In this document: piece after piece, positions 36,313 through 47,603 of the stretch
How positions within the stretch are numbered: position 1 is the stretch's first letter
Layout of the letters: each line of letters begins with the position of its first letter
Assembly (NCBI GenBank): GCA_021234155.1
Contig: JAJEKV010000033.1
Span: 13,399,614-13,463,613 of the forward strand
Length of the DNA stretch: 64,000 nucleotides
DNA from: Isoetes taiwanensis
Lineage: Eukaryota > Streptophyta > Lycopodiopsida > Isoetales > Isoetaceae
Direction: 5' to 3'
Position numbers and translations under genes: made by a program
Notes under the pieces: generated by a model
What the model was told of the DNA's origin: nothing
Seen by the model: only the letters and a program-made list of their open reading frames with translations
The model's database searches: none

Positions 36313-36540
36313 TTATTCCATCGACCGAGCAGACTTATTTTCTTTAGCAGGAGGCTTGACTACCTTCGGTTTTGCAACTTTGGCAGGCTTAGCCTTGGCA
36401 GGCTTTGCAGCAGCAGGGGCCTTGGCAACGGATTTGCTTGGTTTTGGAGCTTTGGCCGGCTTTACAGTATTGGCTTTAGGCTTTGCAGCAGGCTTTTTCA
36501 CATCAGAAGGAACCTTGAACGAAGCTTTTATCTTTGTAAG
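36313..36540 (-). CDS. Histone H1, last exon (C-terminal tail)
   Basis: After a 3' splice site (CTACAATTAG at 36541-36550, read on the minus strand) the frame begins LTKIKASFKVPSDVKKPAAK, which is the end of the H1 globular domain running into the lysine-, proline- and alanine-rich tail with repeated AKPAK-type motifs, ending ENKSARSME and a TAA. Linker histones bind nucleosome entry/exit DNA and compact chromatin. The exon encoding the rest of the globular domain is not recognisable upstream to 38.7 kb, so the gene is partial here: either it has a long intron or this is a fragment. It ends 212 bp before the start of the phytol/farnesol kinase gene on the same strand. Confidence 0.75.
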   Translation of the reverse strand, partial: LTKIKASFKVPSDVKKPAAKPKANTVKPAKAPKPSKSVAKAPAAAKPAKAKPAKVAKPKVVKPPAKENKSARSME

Positions 36541-36550
36541 CTAATTGTAG

Positions 36551-37703
36551 TAACATACATGATCCACAACATGGTGGGAAAGTTAGTTAGTTAGTTATAT
36601 GGTGGTGGCTGCCATTAATTGAACCTTGGTTGTGATGCCAAATGTTACACAGTAATCTTTTAGTGCTAAGCACACCAAGAGGGCAGATCCTTCATGAAAA
36701 TCGTTATATAATGGGCCCCAACCTTTTCAAGGCTTTATCCCATACCCCACATACCCCTCAGCAAGCCAAGCCAAAGCAACCAAATACTACTTGCACATGA
36801 CCCGACTGTCACATACCACACCACGCTCAATCATCATCCAAGTACAATCATCACCCAAATGTTTGAGTCGAGTTTCAAACCTATGACCTCCTTAGCTCAA
36901 AGAAAACAACCTAGCAACCAAGCTCAGTGTTTCTCATATATTCCCATGGCCTCATATGAAGATCATGCATGATAGCGACCATGCATACTCACCAAACTGG
37001 CACTCCTCCAAGCTGGCATTCATGTATACTCGCCAAGTGGCAGTCCTGCAGACATCCAAATTATGTATTAGACAATATAATCTTGTCTGTAAAATGGATG
37101 GTCGAAGCCATACAAAACCATTCTAGTTTAATGCTAGCCTTGGATTCCCATGTCCAGTTCTTGCGCTTGCTCCTGTGCCTTTCATGACCTATAGATATAG
37201 ATATTAAAAAAATAACTAGTTTTAGCATATTTTGGAGTACCTATACTCTTTGTTGTTTGTTCTATCTCTTAGAGTGTAGGGTCCGAGAAATTATGTTCTT
37301 TTCGAGTATTATATTTATGATTTGCCGAGAAATTGTGTTCTTTTCGAGTATTATATTTATGATTTGCTTGTGCCTTGGCTTCTTAAAACACAAAAGTGTT
37401 AACATATCTTGGGATGACATTAGTCCAAGTGTAAAGAAAGTATTACTTATATTTTGGAATGACATTAGTGTAGGTGTGAATTAGTATTATTTGTGGGCAA
37501 ATGGCGGCTGTAATGCATATGCTAGAACATCAAATTCGACTTGGTATTTAAGGATGAATTTAATCTTCTTTTATTCATGACAAATGATGGAGGGGATATT
37601 ATGTATGGGCAAATGGCAGACGTAAGCAGATGCTAAAAGCTCAAATTTGACTTGGTATTTTAGAGATGCGTTTAATCTTTTATTATTCGTTGCAAATGAT
37701 GGA
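36551..37703. other. Intergenic or intron sequence
   Basis: AT-rich. Would contain the upstream intron of the histone H1 gene if that gene is complete. A direct repeat of about 40 bp (ATGTTCTTTTCGAGTATTAT...) occurs at about 37293 and 37337. No exon is recognised. Confidence 0.35.
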
Positions 37704-37855
37704 GATAGAATAGAATAGAATAGAATAGTTTTTTTAACGTCCACGAAGACCAATAGGTCATGGGACCCATACAATGGGCTAGTACAATCATTACTACTAG
37801 GATTAAAAAACCCCTGCCTCGAAAGGTTTTCAAGGGAAAAACCTTTGCAGTAACA
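37704..37855 (-). mobile_element. 5'-truncated LINE copy (3' end only)
   Basis: Read on the minus strand this matches the 3' part of the LINE at 58.8-59.4 kb (shared phrases TTTTTTAATCCT, GGTTTTTCCC and CCCATGACCTATTGG) and ends, as that copy does, in tandem TATTC pentamers (GATAGAATAGAATAGAATAG on the plus strand at 37704 onward). 5' truncation and a shared simple-repeat tail are hallmarks of target-primed reverse transcription. Confidence 0.75.
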
Positions 37856-38724
37856 CATGTTAAAAGTCAAGATTTTGACATGACATTTTTGGAATTCATT
37901 TATTTTTTGATTTGAAGCATCCTCCTAGTTGGACACTAGTACAATTCAAGAATCATCCAATACAAGCTTAAACTATATGGTTTGTTGAGGTAAACGCCTC
38001 ATGCAAAGCACCATGACTATGAATCCATCATGGATACTACAATGTACCCCATGATGTATTCATGTCAGCACATGTATGTGCTAGGATAAACACGATTGAG
38101 AGATTGAAATCTCTAATGTAGGAGTTCCCCGTTGACGACTAGGCAATGCACCCTTGACAACATGACAACCATTGACAACCATTATAGTACCCTTGAGCAA
38201 TGCCCCACTATATGACAACCATTATAGTACTCTTTGGCAAAAAAATTCAACACAAATTTGATGTGTAAATTTCGTAAAGGGGATATATAAGATAATATCC
38301 AATGGTTTAAAATGAACGCAATAGAGACCTTAAACTCATATTAAGATCTAGAAGTAATAAAGCAGTCTAACCTTGCCATTGCACAAGGTATGGTGAGGCT
38401 AAAAAGGATGCACATTAAACAGAAGACAAAAGACACATTTGAACCATCTTAAAATACCATGCATTCTTCCTAACAATTAAGTTTCAGTTTAGGAAAGAAA
38501 CCTTAATCCAACGATACGAGACTAGGAAAATGCCATTTCTTATCAAGGCTTTTGCTTTTTGAAGCCAAATTGGTCTCCCCATTTCCATGATTATTATCTG
38601 TATACTTAGCCTTTTCAACTGGAAGTGGTCCTCCAGCTAATCTATCACAATGGAATCATGTATATTGAACTATGTGCTCAAAACAATGGTGACAGTTCCC
38701 AGGCATAGGGATTTGATAAACATG
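37856..38724. other. Intergenic sequence
   Basis: AT-rich, without recognisable coding sequence. The right end would be the 3' flank of the receptor-like kinase relic. Confidence 0.35.
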
Positions 38725-40760
38725 TTATTCCAGGCTAGAGGAACGGCTAAACCTTCCTCCAAGATATTCTTTCATGCTTTGATCTGTGTCTGTAAAATCA
38801 ATACTGTTGTGGCCTGTGCTAATTGAAGCTAAATCATCATCAACTCCTACCATGGCTAATGCCAAATGTCTCCTGATGTCGGATTCCCCAATTTCATCGA
38901 GATATGACTTGTTGAACAATTCATCAAATTTTGTTGCAGCCCATTGCAAGCCATTTTGTTCTTCTCCAACCAACAATTTCATCTAAAAACAAGGTGAATT
39001 TTCACAATTTAGATGGAATTTTATAAAGGTTGTTTGATAATGCATAATTTGTTTCATTTAGTAAACCTACCCTGCTTATTCTAGAACAAAACTGAGATGA
39101 CTGGCGCAAACAAGCAGCTGCTGCAACTGTCATGTTTTTTATTTCAGTGTCATTGTATTGGCCCTTTAGTTGAGGATCAATAAGCTCCCCCATATTTTCT
39201 GCCTCAAGCAATGGTCTACTCTGAAACTCCAACATTAGGAAGGGTCAGCTTCTGGAAACAAATGGATATCCGCACATATTTGCAAATCCCTACCCATGCC
39301 ACCAAATTCTCTTGTCCTTCAGGCTTAGACACATCAATTGGTTGTCTTCTAGTTACAAGCTCCAATAACACTACACCAAATGAGTATACGTCTGTTTTCT
39401 CATTTATTTTCCCAAACATGAAATATTAAGGAGTGAAATACCTGTATTTGAGATTGTAAACAAATGAATTAGTATGTGTGAGATGTCATTTTGTAGATAA
39501 AGGTTATTAGTGTTCATACCCTAGAGTTCCAACAACATATGGGCATGTAATATGGGATGAATTTGATGGAGCCCACTTTGCAAGTCTAAAGTCAGATATC
39601 TGAATGCACAAGCATCATCAGTGGTGTTCATCTTTAGCATTTCTCGATTATATTTACCAACCTGAGCCTGAAAATATGCTGAAAAAGGAATATTTGTCGA
39701 TTTCACAACTCTATGAATAATTGGTCGTGGACAGGAGTCATGCAAATAGCAGAAAGCTTTGGCAGCATCCACAGCAATTCTAAATCTTGCTTCCCAAGGC
39801 AACACCGACTTGAGATCTTTCCCTGCAAAATATGAAGTAAAAACGATGTTGCAATGTGGAGCATGCAATGAATACTTTTCAAGAATTCTTACCATAAAGA
39901 TTCTCTTCCAGGTTCCCATTAGAGGACAAGTTGTACACTAGAATCTGACTTCCTCCATCCACACAGTAACCAAGTAAATTCACAATATTAGGGTGGCTTA
40001 AAGTACTGAGAATTTCTACTTCTGTCAGAGCTCTTCGTTCGTTCCAGCACCTTCATTCAAGCATTTAACAGCCACTACATTTCCATCATTTAATATACCC
40101 CTGTACCTTTACTGCATCCTCCAGTTCCAACAAGATTTTCTGGCAACATAAAACCATGTTCATATAGTGAGCTAAGTCCTAAAGACATAATGCACGCTAG
40201 GATAAGAGAGTAGTACCTAAAGAAAACTTGCATGTTGCTTTTTCAAGATCCTCATATTTGAAGCATGTACAATTATTTTTCTGGCAAAGAACTCTCAATT
40301 TCCTAGTAAATTTTGTCCTTGATAGCCCTACATGTTTTTTATCAGTCTCTGAAGGTGCTTCCGACATTGGAAGACAGTCATTAGCCACGTTATTATTATT
40401 TTCCAGTTGAATATTTTGACAAACACCCATTATGATGCCTGGGCTTGGAGGGACAACATAACCCTGATAAGATCGACTAAGCAGCGAAGATGAAACCTGC
40501 AACCTTCTCTTGGGGTGTGCAACATGCCTGTTACTTGGTAAATCGTTAATTGTATCCTTAAGCATATCAGGCAATTCCAGAGTTGCACACAAGAGTTCAA
40601 AAGTCTCAGAGCAATAGCAAATTATATGTTGTTCTTCTTGAATGCATGAATTTAATAGGCATTGGCAAACCTGTAGCATAGCGGTGATGAAGAAGTGGGA
40701 TGCTTGCGTATTCTCATTAACTCCATGCATCTGCCAGTGTACAAAAAGAAACAAATATTC
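38725..40760 (-). pseudogene. Receptor-like (cytoplasmic) kinase pseudogene
   Basis: Exon-like blocks run from about 40754 down to 38725. The N-terminal part ends in CFKYEDLEKATCKFSLG. The N-lobe follows: a glycine-rich loop GTGGCSK, the ATP-binding lysine in VVAVKC and the Glu in TEVEIL, with two frameshifts (about 40105 and 40035). The catalytic loop reads IIHRVVKSTN, so the HRD aspartate (codon 39709-39707) is valine. The DFG motif reads SDFRLAKW, glycine to arginine (codon 39587-39585). In the activation segment TPEYF reads TP-stop-YF (about 39432). The C-lobe ([20 protein letters not shown]) and the tail to RFSRSSSLE follow. Intron borders such as CAG|GTTGG and TTCAG|ATATC remain. It resembles plant USP-type or class VI RLCK kinases, but several independent lesions make it dead. 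Confidence 0.85.
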
Positions 40761-42552
40761 ATATGTTATGATTGGACAAAATTGAGCTTACAAACATAAT
40801 GCAGCTAGACACTTAAATATAAAGTCCTTTGGCAAAATAAACAAAATGTATATGAGGAATACTTAGGTCTATATGGTACTTTAACATCCTATAAAGCATA
40901 AGACTTCCTGTGCTGACATTGATGAAAACACTTCTTTCACTTCCCCCTTCTTTATATTTCATTATCCTGTAACGGCATCAATCCCACCTCTCAACCGTAA
41001 CAAACATCCCACATAGCATTACGTTGGTATATCTTCTAAATTCCTTCCTAACACATCTTTTTTCAGCACATTGCTTAATCACTTTTTACTCGCATAAGCA
41101 TGCCTCTTAAGCTCTAGACATCTTAAATGGGCTACCAACACATAACAATGTTGTCCATTCACTGACATAATTTGTTGCTTTATCTCTCCGGCATGCCGTA
41201 ATTTGGCTTTCCCCCAAACAAAACCTAGTTTGGCTTTCTCTCCCAACAAAACCTGCAATGCTCATTTGCTTATTATAAAAAGGCTATCCCTAATTCTCCA
41301 CATCCCTTTGCCCACGCTCAAAGACAAATTATCATTTTTCCACAATCCCCATGGTCCTCGTCTTAAGCCAGTTAGTGGCATAATCTCCATATCTCAATTT
41401 TTCCAATCCCTCAGATCATGAAGTGAACTGCAAATATCCAATATGCTATGTCTATATTTCGATCCATACATGACTTTTGAATTGACAGGAAATAAAACTT
41501 AACTACACTATCAGCTCCGCCAAAGAAGCACAATAACACAAGCACTATTCACAAATTGGTATATGACGCACAAGCTAGAGACAACTGCCTCTTCCCCTTA
41601 TCAAGCTTCATGCAGCTCACTGCTATCCTTGTTGCCCCTGCTGCATTCCCCACTGCGAAATATCCTCCTCGACTAAAATCCAAAGCATTCACATATTGCA
41701 ATGGAGTATTTTCACGAACCGTCTTCATAAAATCTGTTCTCGGCAGCGGCCAGTTTATTTGGCACATTCCTACTGATACAGACCTGAGCAGATTTGTCAT
41801 TTCATATATGTGCATTAGATTTGGCAAAAATCAGGAATGTATTCCAGAGATCCAGACCTAGTTAACACATTTGTATGTGTTTGATCCTAAAACTGCCGCA
41901 GATCCCATAGAAAAGCCATAGCCATGCCTGCGAAGGAATGGGCTGGATGACCGAGCACTTACAGGCACCAGCCAGTTTTTAGCAGTCACCAGTATATGCT
42001 AGGCATATGCCGGCATATACCTGGATATGCCCACATACCCATATAAACGAGGGTTTGCCCCCCTAAGGGCAACCCAAAAAACAAAGGTGTCAATCTCGAC
42101 CCAAACAAATACTTTTATTGAACAACTTATATAGCAATGGCAAAGCCACCTAAAACAAATGTCGAATATTGTATCTTGTAGCACATCAAAGGAACCTGAT
42201 TGTTCAAACGGCCAATAACATAGCATCTAATTCTTAATTAGTACTAGTAATAGGTGCCCGGCGTTGTCGGGCATAAATACAGTTCCATTGTCTAACATAT
42301 GTAATTATTGGTGGCAAGATTCTTTCGTCCCGCAAAAGCAGGAGGGCTGCTTCCCAAAATTGGGGCAAATTGTACACGTGTGTGCAAATCTAAATCATGA
42401 TCGTCAAATTTGCTTGCATATTCTAAGAAAGATTCCTGCTTCTTAGGGTTTCGCCATAGCTGTCTTTCTACACCACCACATCAAAGATTTTGATGAGGCA
42501 GCAGATGTGGCCTTTGGCGCTTCTAGATTTCTTGATCTGGAGCGATTCCACC

Positions 42553-42600
<48 letters not shown>

Positions 42601-43090
42601 TTCACGGGAGCTAATTTTGCCACAAAAGATTTTGATTTTGATTTTCCTTTTCATTTAGCCTCACTAGGATGGAAAACTAAGATTCGGCGACAACGTGCAT
42701 TTTTTCTGTCAATCAGCAAGCACATTTCACAGAGATTTTTTCTTGGAATCTATGTCTTTGTGCTTAACAAGGTGCAAACAAAAATTTGGTCTGGAAAAAG
42801 ATCGCAGGCAGAAGAAAATATATCAGTCACGACATATTTTTATGGATTCCTTCTTGGCATTCTTAAGAAGGCATCGCTTTGTATGTTTGTGTTCAGGAAG
42901 CAGAGGCTCCGAAAGCGGCGATCTCATAACAGAATGGGTTTTTGCAAGTAGATCCGGCATGAGAGGAATCAAGGGTTTGTGACTAAGCATTCTTGTGATG
43001 GTAGTGAGGGATATGGTGTGATTAAGTAGATTTATTAGTTGGGATCTGTACATCCGTCTCAGGTTGGCCTGCCTTGCATCCACGTTAATG
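40761..43090. other. Intergenic sequence
   Basis: No gene recognised. Contains a (TTTC)n microsatellite at 42552-42602. The 153-codon open frame across that repeat (42490-42951) and a 92-codon minus-strand frame (41549-41827) show no known motif. A short hairpin (GCCCGGCGTTGTCGGGC) lies at about 42257-42273. Confidence 0.4.
42552..42602. repeat. (TTTC)n microsatellite
   Basis: About 12 uninterrupted CTTT units. Confidence 0.97.
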
Positions 43091-43214
43091 TCTTCAACCA
43101 GGGATAGGTTCAACACTGTATATGTTTTATACGTAATACGTATTTTTCGAAAGATGTGGCACAAATTTGACGTATAATACGTCAAAAATACGTCCAAAAA
43201 CATTTCCGGCGTCG

Positions 43215-43290
43215 AAAAATTTTCGCGTAAGCGAAAACAACAGTTTCGCTTACGCGAAGATTGTTTTCGCTTACGCTTACGTGAAATTTT
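43215..43290. promoter_or_regulatory. Left subterminal repeat array
   Basis: Three copies of the motif TTTCGCGTAAGCGAAA or its complement, in alternating orientation, about 120-190 bp inside the left end. Subterminal arrays of this kind bind the transposase in known hAT elements such as Ac; binding here is inferred. Confidence 0.75.
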
Positions 43291-43734
43291 GCAAAGCATT
43301 TTAGGGCATTCTGTTAAGGGAAAAAAAAGTTTTTGCGCCACTGTTTGGTCTATTTTGAGCAGGTGAATTATTATATATAAGAAAAAGGTGTTTAGCCCTA
43401 GAATTCACCTCGAACGTTGACTACCAGGTCGAGTCAACATACTCCTTTGGGAAACGGTCAGCCTTTGAGGTGTGGGTTTTGCGTTCGGGGCCTGACGCCG
43501 GAGTATGTGAAGTGAGATTACTCCTTCACAGAGTTTTCCGACTTTGGGTTCCTACCCTGTTCTTTAGAGACCTATAGGTTCCTGTCCTTCCCTCCTTACC
43601 CTCGAACGAGACGTCGATGTAACGTATGCATAGTGAGCTTGCTCCTTCGCATATATAGACGTCGGTCTTTAGTTCGGACGATTAAGGAGTCTTTACCATT
43701 TAGAATAGCAGAGCAGAGACAGTAATTTAGATAG

Positions 43735-45815
43735 CAACAGGGACGGCAGCTGGTCATGCATCTACATCAAGCGGTGCTGGTGGCCATGCATCTACATTCC
43801 GCGCCGCCGGCGGTCATGCATCATCATCTAGGGGTGCGCAGCCGTCACGCGGTCATGGCAGGGCCACGGGGGTTGCAGCAGCACGTGAAAGAATTGTATG
43901 TCGAAATACTGGTGGTTGAAGGAGAGGTCCTGAGTGGGGATTTGTGAAGGAATTTGGTCAGAATGAGTGGCAATGTGTGTTTTGTGGGTATGCGTCAATA
44001 AATGGATCTGCGACAAGAATACGAGCTCATCTCTTACGGGACTCTAAAATTGGGGTGCAAACTTGTACGGCATCTGCTGACATACGACAAGATGCAATGG
44101 AAGTGTTGGGTCAAAAAAAGAACATCAGCAGAAAAACACAGCCAAGGGATAGTCAAGGACCTTCACCGTGTCAAGCAGAAGAGATCAATTACACCAGCCC
44201 TCCTGCCGCGCCAATGTACCAACCAGAGGGTGGACTAGGGTCGATAGGAGGGTTAAGTACGGGCGAAAAAAGAATGGCAGAGACAATTGAAATAGTGGAA
44301 AGACAGACTAAGCAACAGAGGGTTGACCAGTGCTTAACATCAGAGCAACTGAAGAAGACGCAATTGAAGGTTGTAGAGGCATTTTTATATGCCGGATTGT
44401 CTCCACATGTCTTAGAACACAAAGCAATGAAAGAAGCCTTCCAAGAAGTTGCCAAAGCGGGGTCGGCTTTCAGGATGCCATCATACAAGCATGCCAATAA
44501 CAAAATGGTGGATGAAATACACGGGAAAATGGCCGAGAGGGTGGAGATGAAGTTGTGTCGTGTTACTGAAGCCAGGCCAGCTTCACTAGTGACTGATGGT
44601 TGGAGCAATGTAAACAAGGACCACCTTATAAACTTCATAATCGTCTATCCAGGGGGCGAAGTATTTTTGAAGACCGTGGAAACTAAAACTGATCAGGTGA
44701 CAGGAGATTGGATTTTTCAGAAAACAAAGGCTGTGATAGAGAGTTTTGGACCGAAGAGAATATTTCAGGTCGTAATGGACAACGCGTCTAATTGTAAGTT
44801 AGCGGGTGAATTGTTGGAGTCTGAATTTCCTAGATTGCACGCGACCAGCTGCCAATGCCATTGCCTAAACTTATTGCTTAAGGACTGGTTTTCACAACGC
44901 ACTTGGTTCAAAGATCCCATTCAAAAGGCCCGTCGTCTTGTGAAATTCATCACAAAGAAGCCCACAATTTACGCCATATACAAGTCATTGCGTCAGAAGC
45001 CCTAGCATTTATGAATCCTGGCCAGACTCGGTTTGGTTCCAAATACATTTGTCTTGAAAGAGTGCTTAGGTGTCGCGACCCGATTATCTCGACCTTCAAC
45101 CATACAGAGTTCTTTGAATGGGAGAGGAGGCAGAAGGGCAAAAATGCATCAAAACATTGGGAGCAACCTGCCAATGCTTGGGCGGGAGACATTTTGGAAA
45201 GGCATAAAGAATGTTGTCAGGTGCATGCAACCTGTTTATCATGCCATCAAAACCCTTGATTCTTCGAAGGCAAGCACTGGAAAGGTCTGGAGGTGTTGGC
45301 ACTCTATTCAGTCCTTTCTAGAACGTGATGGCCCCAATGCACCATTTGACAATGCTAAGCGCGCAGCACTGCTCAGAGGCTTCAATGAACGATGGAAGAA
45401 GTCCTACAATGAACTTCATGGCGCCTTCGACCCACACAACTACGATATGTACCAACATACAGATAAAGAAGTGATGGGTTCGTTGAAGAAGGTTGCAAAA
45501 ATATATTATCCTAACAGCTCGGACTATAAGCTTTTCATTGCCAAGTTAACCGAATACCAGAACTTGAGTGGAAGGTGGGCAGATGAAGAGCTTCACGATG
45601 CACTGGAGAGTCATAAGAAGGAACCAAATATGGAATTTTATGCATGGTGGCAAGCCCGTGCAATGATACGTTACAGGCCCTTGCAATGACTATCCTCTCC
45701 TTGGTATCCTCCAATAGTGCAAGTGAGAGGAATTGGAGTGCTTATAAGTACATACATAGTGCCACACGAAATCACCTGTGGATTTTCAAACTATTGTAAC
45801 CGTTCAGGCACTATT
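43735..45815 (+). pseudogene. hAT transposase (BED finger, DUF659-like, hATC)
   Basis: Catalyses cut-and-paste transposition. A low-complexity N-terminus with GHAS repeats (about 43755-43830) leads to a BED-type finger, WQCVFCGYASINGSATRIRA (about 43971-44030). The RNase H-like core follows: TDGWSN with the first aspartate at 44595-44597, and VVMDNASNC with the second at 44778-44780. The hATC dimerisation block reads SNSASERNWSAYKYIHSA, glutamate codon 45725-45727. All three putative catalytic residues survive, but the frame is broken: an in-frame TGA before the BED finger (about 43918), a pair of frameshifts around 44990-45190, and another before hATC (about 45690). No ATG precedes the BED finger in frame. 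Length and domain order fit a plant autonomous hAT transposase. Confidence 0.88.
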
Positions 45816-46029
45816 AATAAAAAGTAAAGTTTTTTGTTATAAGTTTTTGTCTTCTATATATTTCGTTACCGTGTTCTATGTTTCTTTCATGTATGATGGT
45901 TCAGGTCATTTCAACAATTTGTAACTTCGTTCCATGTTTCATTCATGTATAACCTCAATCGACCTAAGTGCCTAGAGAAACCTCGCCCCCGCCAAAGCCG
46001 GCTTGACTTCCGTTGCTGCTTGCCACTTT

Positions 46030-46275
46030 GCATGCCACAGAATCTTGCTGATGAGAAGTAATCTACGCATGCCAAGGGGTCAAACGGCCACGGATCAATC
46101 GAGCCGACCTTGACGGAAATGAGATTTCACTAGATACACGATCCACTGTTGACGATTATGTGTCACCGTGTTCCATTACTTCCATCGACCGTAGTGTCTT
46201 GAGAACCCTCATCGGATCAGATGCATGTCACAGAATCTTGTTGATGAGAAGTAATCTACGCATGCCAAGGGGCCA
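46030..46275. repeat. Direct repeat pair inside the hAT element
   Basis: A segment of about 55 bp beginning AGAATCTTG and containing GATGAGAAGTAATCTACGCA occurs at about 46031 and again at about 46224, with few differences. Purpose unknown; it lies between the convergent genes. Confidence 0.8.
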
Positions 46276-46344
46276 AACAGCCACGGACCAGTTGGGACGA
46301 ATCTGATCCTGAAGAGGGTTCATAAGGTACATGATCCACATCGT

Positions 46345-46573
46345 CCTATCCACTGGATAGGTAAGGCGTATCTCCAGTACGCCAAACTGGCATTTGAATG
46401 CCATCAGGACCCTATATCCGTACTCCATTCCTTTGGGTGGCACATGCTCTACATACCTAATGGGTTTACATGGCAGGTGCTGCCCAAAGGAATGGAGGTA
46501 CAGATACACGATCTCGATGGCATTCAAACACACATTTGGCATATCGGAGTTACGCCTTACTTATCCAGTGGAT
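46345..46573. repeat. Inverted repeat 1 between convergent hAT genes
   Basis: TATCCACTGGATAGGTAAGG at 46347 pairs with CCTTACTTATCCAGTGGAT ending at 46573, and inner parts (TGGCATTTGAATGCCATC; CATTCCTTTGGGTGGCA against TGCCCAAAGGAATG) pair as well. About 230 bp in all. Confidence 0.8.
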
Positions 46574-46623
46574 GAGACAATGGAACAAGTGATATTCAGG
46601 TTCGACATTCGACCTGAGTGCAA

Positions 46624-46739
46624 GCATCGAGACTTCCCAAATCTTGCTTTCACGCCTCTTTGGACAATGGAACTTAGAATGTAAACTAAGCTACATTGCC
46701 CAAAGAGGCGGGGAAAGAAAGATTGGGAAGTCTCGATGC
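46624..46739. repeat. Inverted repeat 2
   Basis: GCATCGAGACTTCCCAAATC at 46624 pairs with GATTGGGAAGTCTCGATGC ending at 46739; the arms extend to CGCCTCTTTGG / CCAAAGAGGCG. Confidence 0.9.
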
Positions 46740-47107
46740 TTTCACTCATCAATCACTAATCTCTAATGAACCCACAGAATCGCAAGCAACCACTAGGCTG
46801 ATATCATCCGTGGCCACAATAAAAATAGAGTACTCAAAAACCTTGTTACCTCCGTCCTTGTACAATCCACCACGACGCCAAAGGGGATGCATCCTCTAAT
46901 TTCAAGTCACAGTGCTGCTCGAGATTCTCCATCAATAGCAGGAGTTAGGATACTCCATGATTTGGTGCCTAACAGCCGCTATATAGATGGACAAAGCCCG
47001 GGCACCACTTTGGCTTGAAATTAGGGTATGCTCGCACCTCTGACGTCATAGCAACTTGCATACGAGAACTTTACGTCTAGAACGAACGATTTCTGCTCAA
47101 CCTCCCA

Positions 47108-47178
47108 TTTTGGAGCCTCTTTGTGTAATATAACCTAGCAAAATAACTAAGCTACATTGACACAGAGAGGCCCCAAAA
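47108..47178. repeat. Inverted repeat 3
   Basis: TTTTGGAGCCTCTTTGTGT at 47108-47126 pairs with ACACAGAGAGGCCCCAAAA at 47160-47178. The loop holds AACTAAGCTACATTG, also seen in the loop of inverted repeat 2. Confidence 0.8.
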
Positions 47179-47318
47179 GAGAGCGAGAGCAAAGTTCGCT
47201 CTTTCTAATGAGTGAGCGACCTCATCCTAGGGGGCACTTTAGATACATCAAACAGGACAAACAAAAGAGACTAAGATGACAGTTAGTCCACTGATCCTAA
47301 TTGGCATCTGTCCCTCTA

Positions 47319-47392
47319 CATCAGGCCCTTCTTTTCAGTGATCACCATGGTTTTATCCACTATGATGTTCAAAGAAAAGAAGGCCTGACATG
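47319..47392. repeat. Inverted repeat 4
   Basis: CATCAGGCCCTTCTTTTC at 47319-47336 pairs with GAAAAGAAGGCCTGACATG at 47374-47392. It is the hairpin nearest the end of the RING-like gene. Confidence 0.85.
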
Positions 47393-47603
47393 AGGTCCAT
47401 ATGTCAAATATGTTGCTTGTGCAGATGTTTTGACTCACTCACATACTTAACTATTACACAAACAACTCAATGCGGCAACGCAACCCCCAAAATTCTATTA
47501 AGACAAACAAATCCTCATCAACGAACGTTGGTTCATTCATGTACATCCGAGATCTTAGGGAAAAATATCAAAAAAATAATGTAGATAGTAGTGTATTCGA
47601 AGC

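Noticed and set aside
36023-36544. 173-codon plus-strand open frame rich in Gly, Ala and Leu
   Set aside because: It is the antisense shadow of the histone H1 tail exon.
42490-42951. 153-codon open frame across the TTTC microsatellite
   Set aside because: Begins in a simple repeat and resembles no protein.
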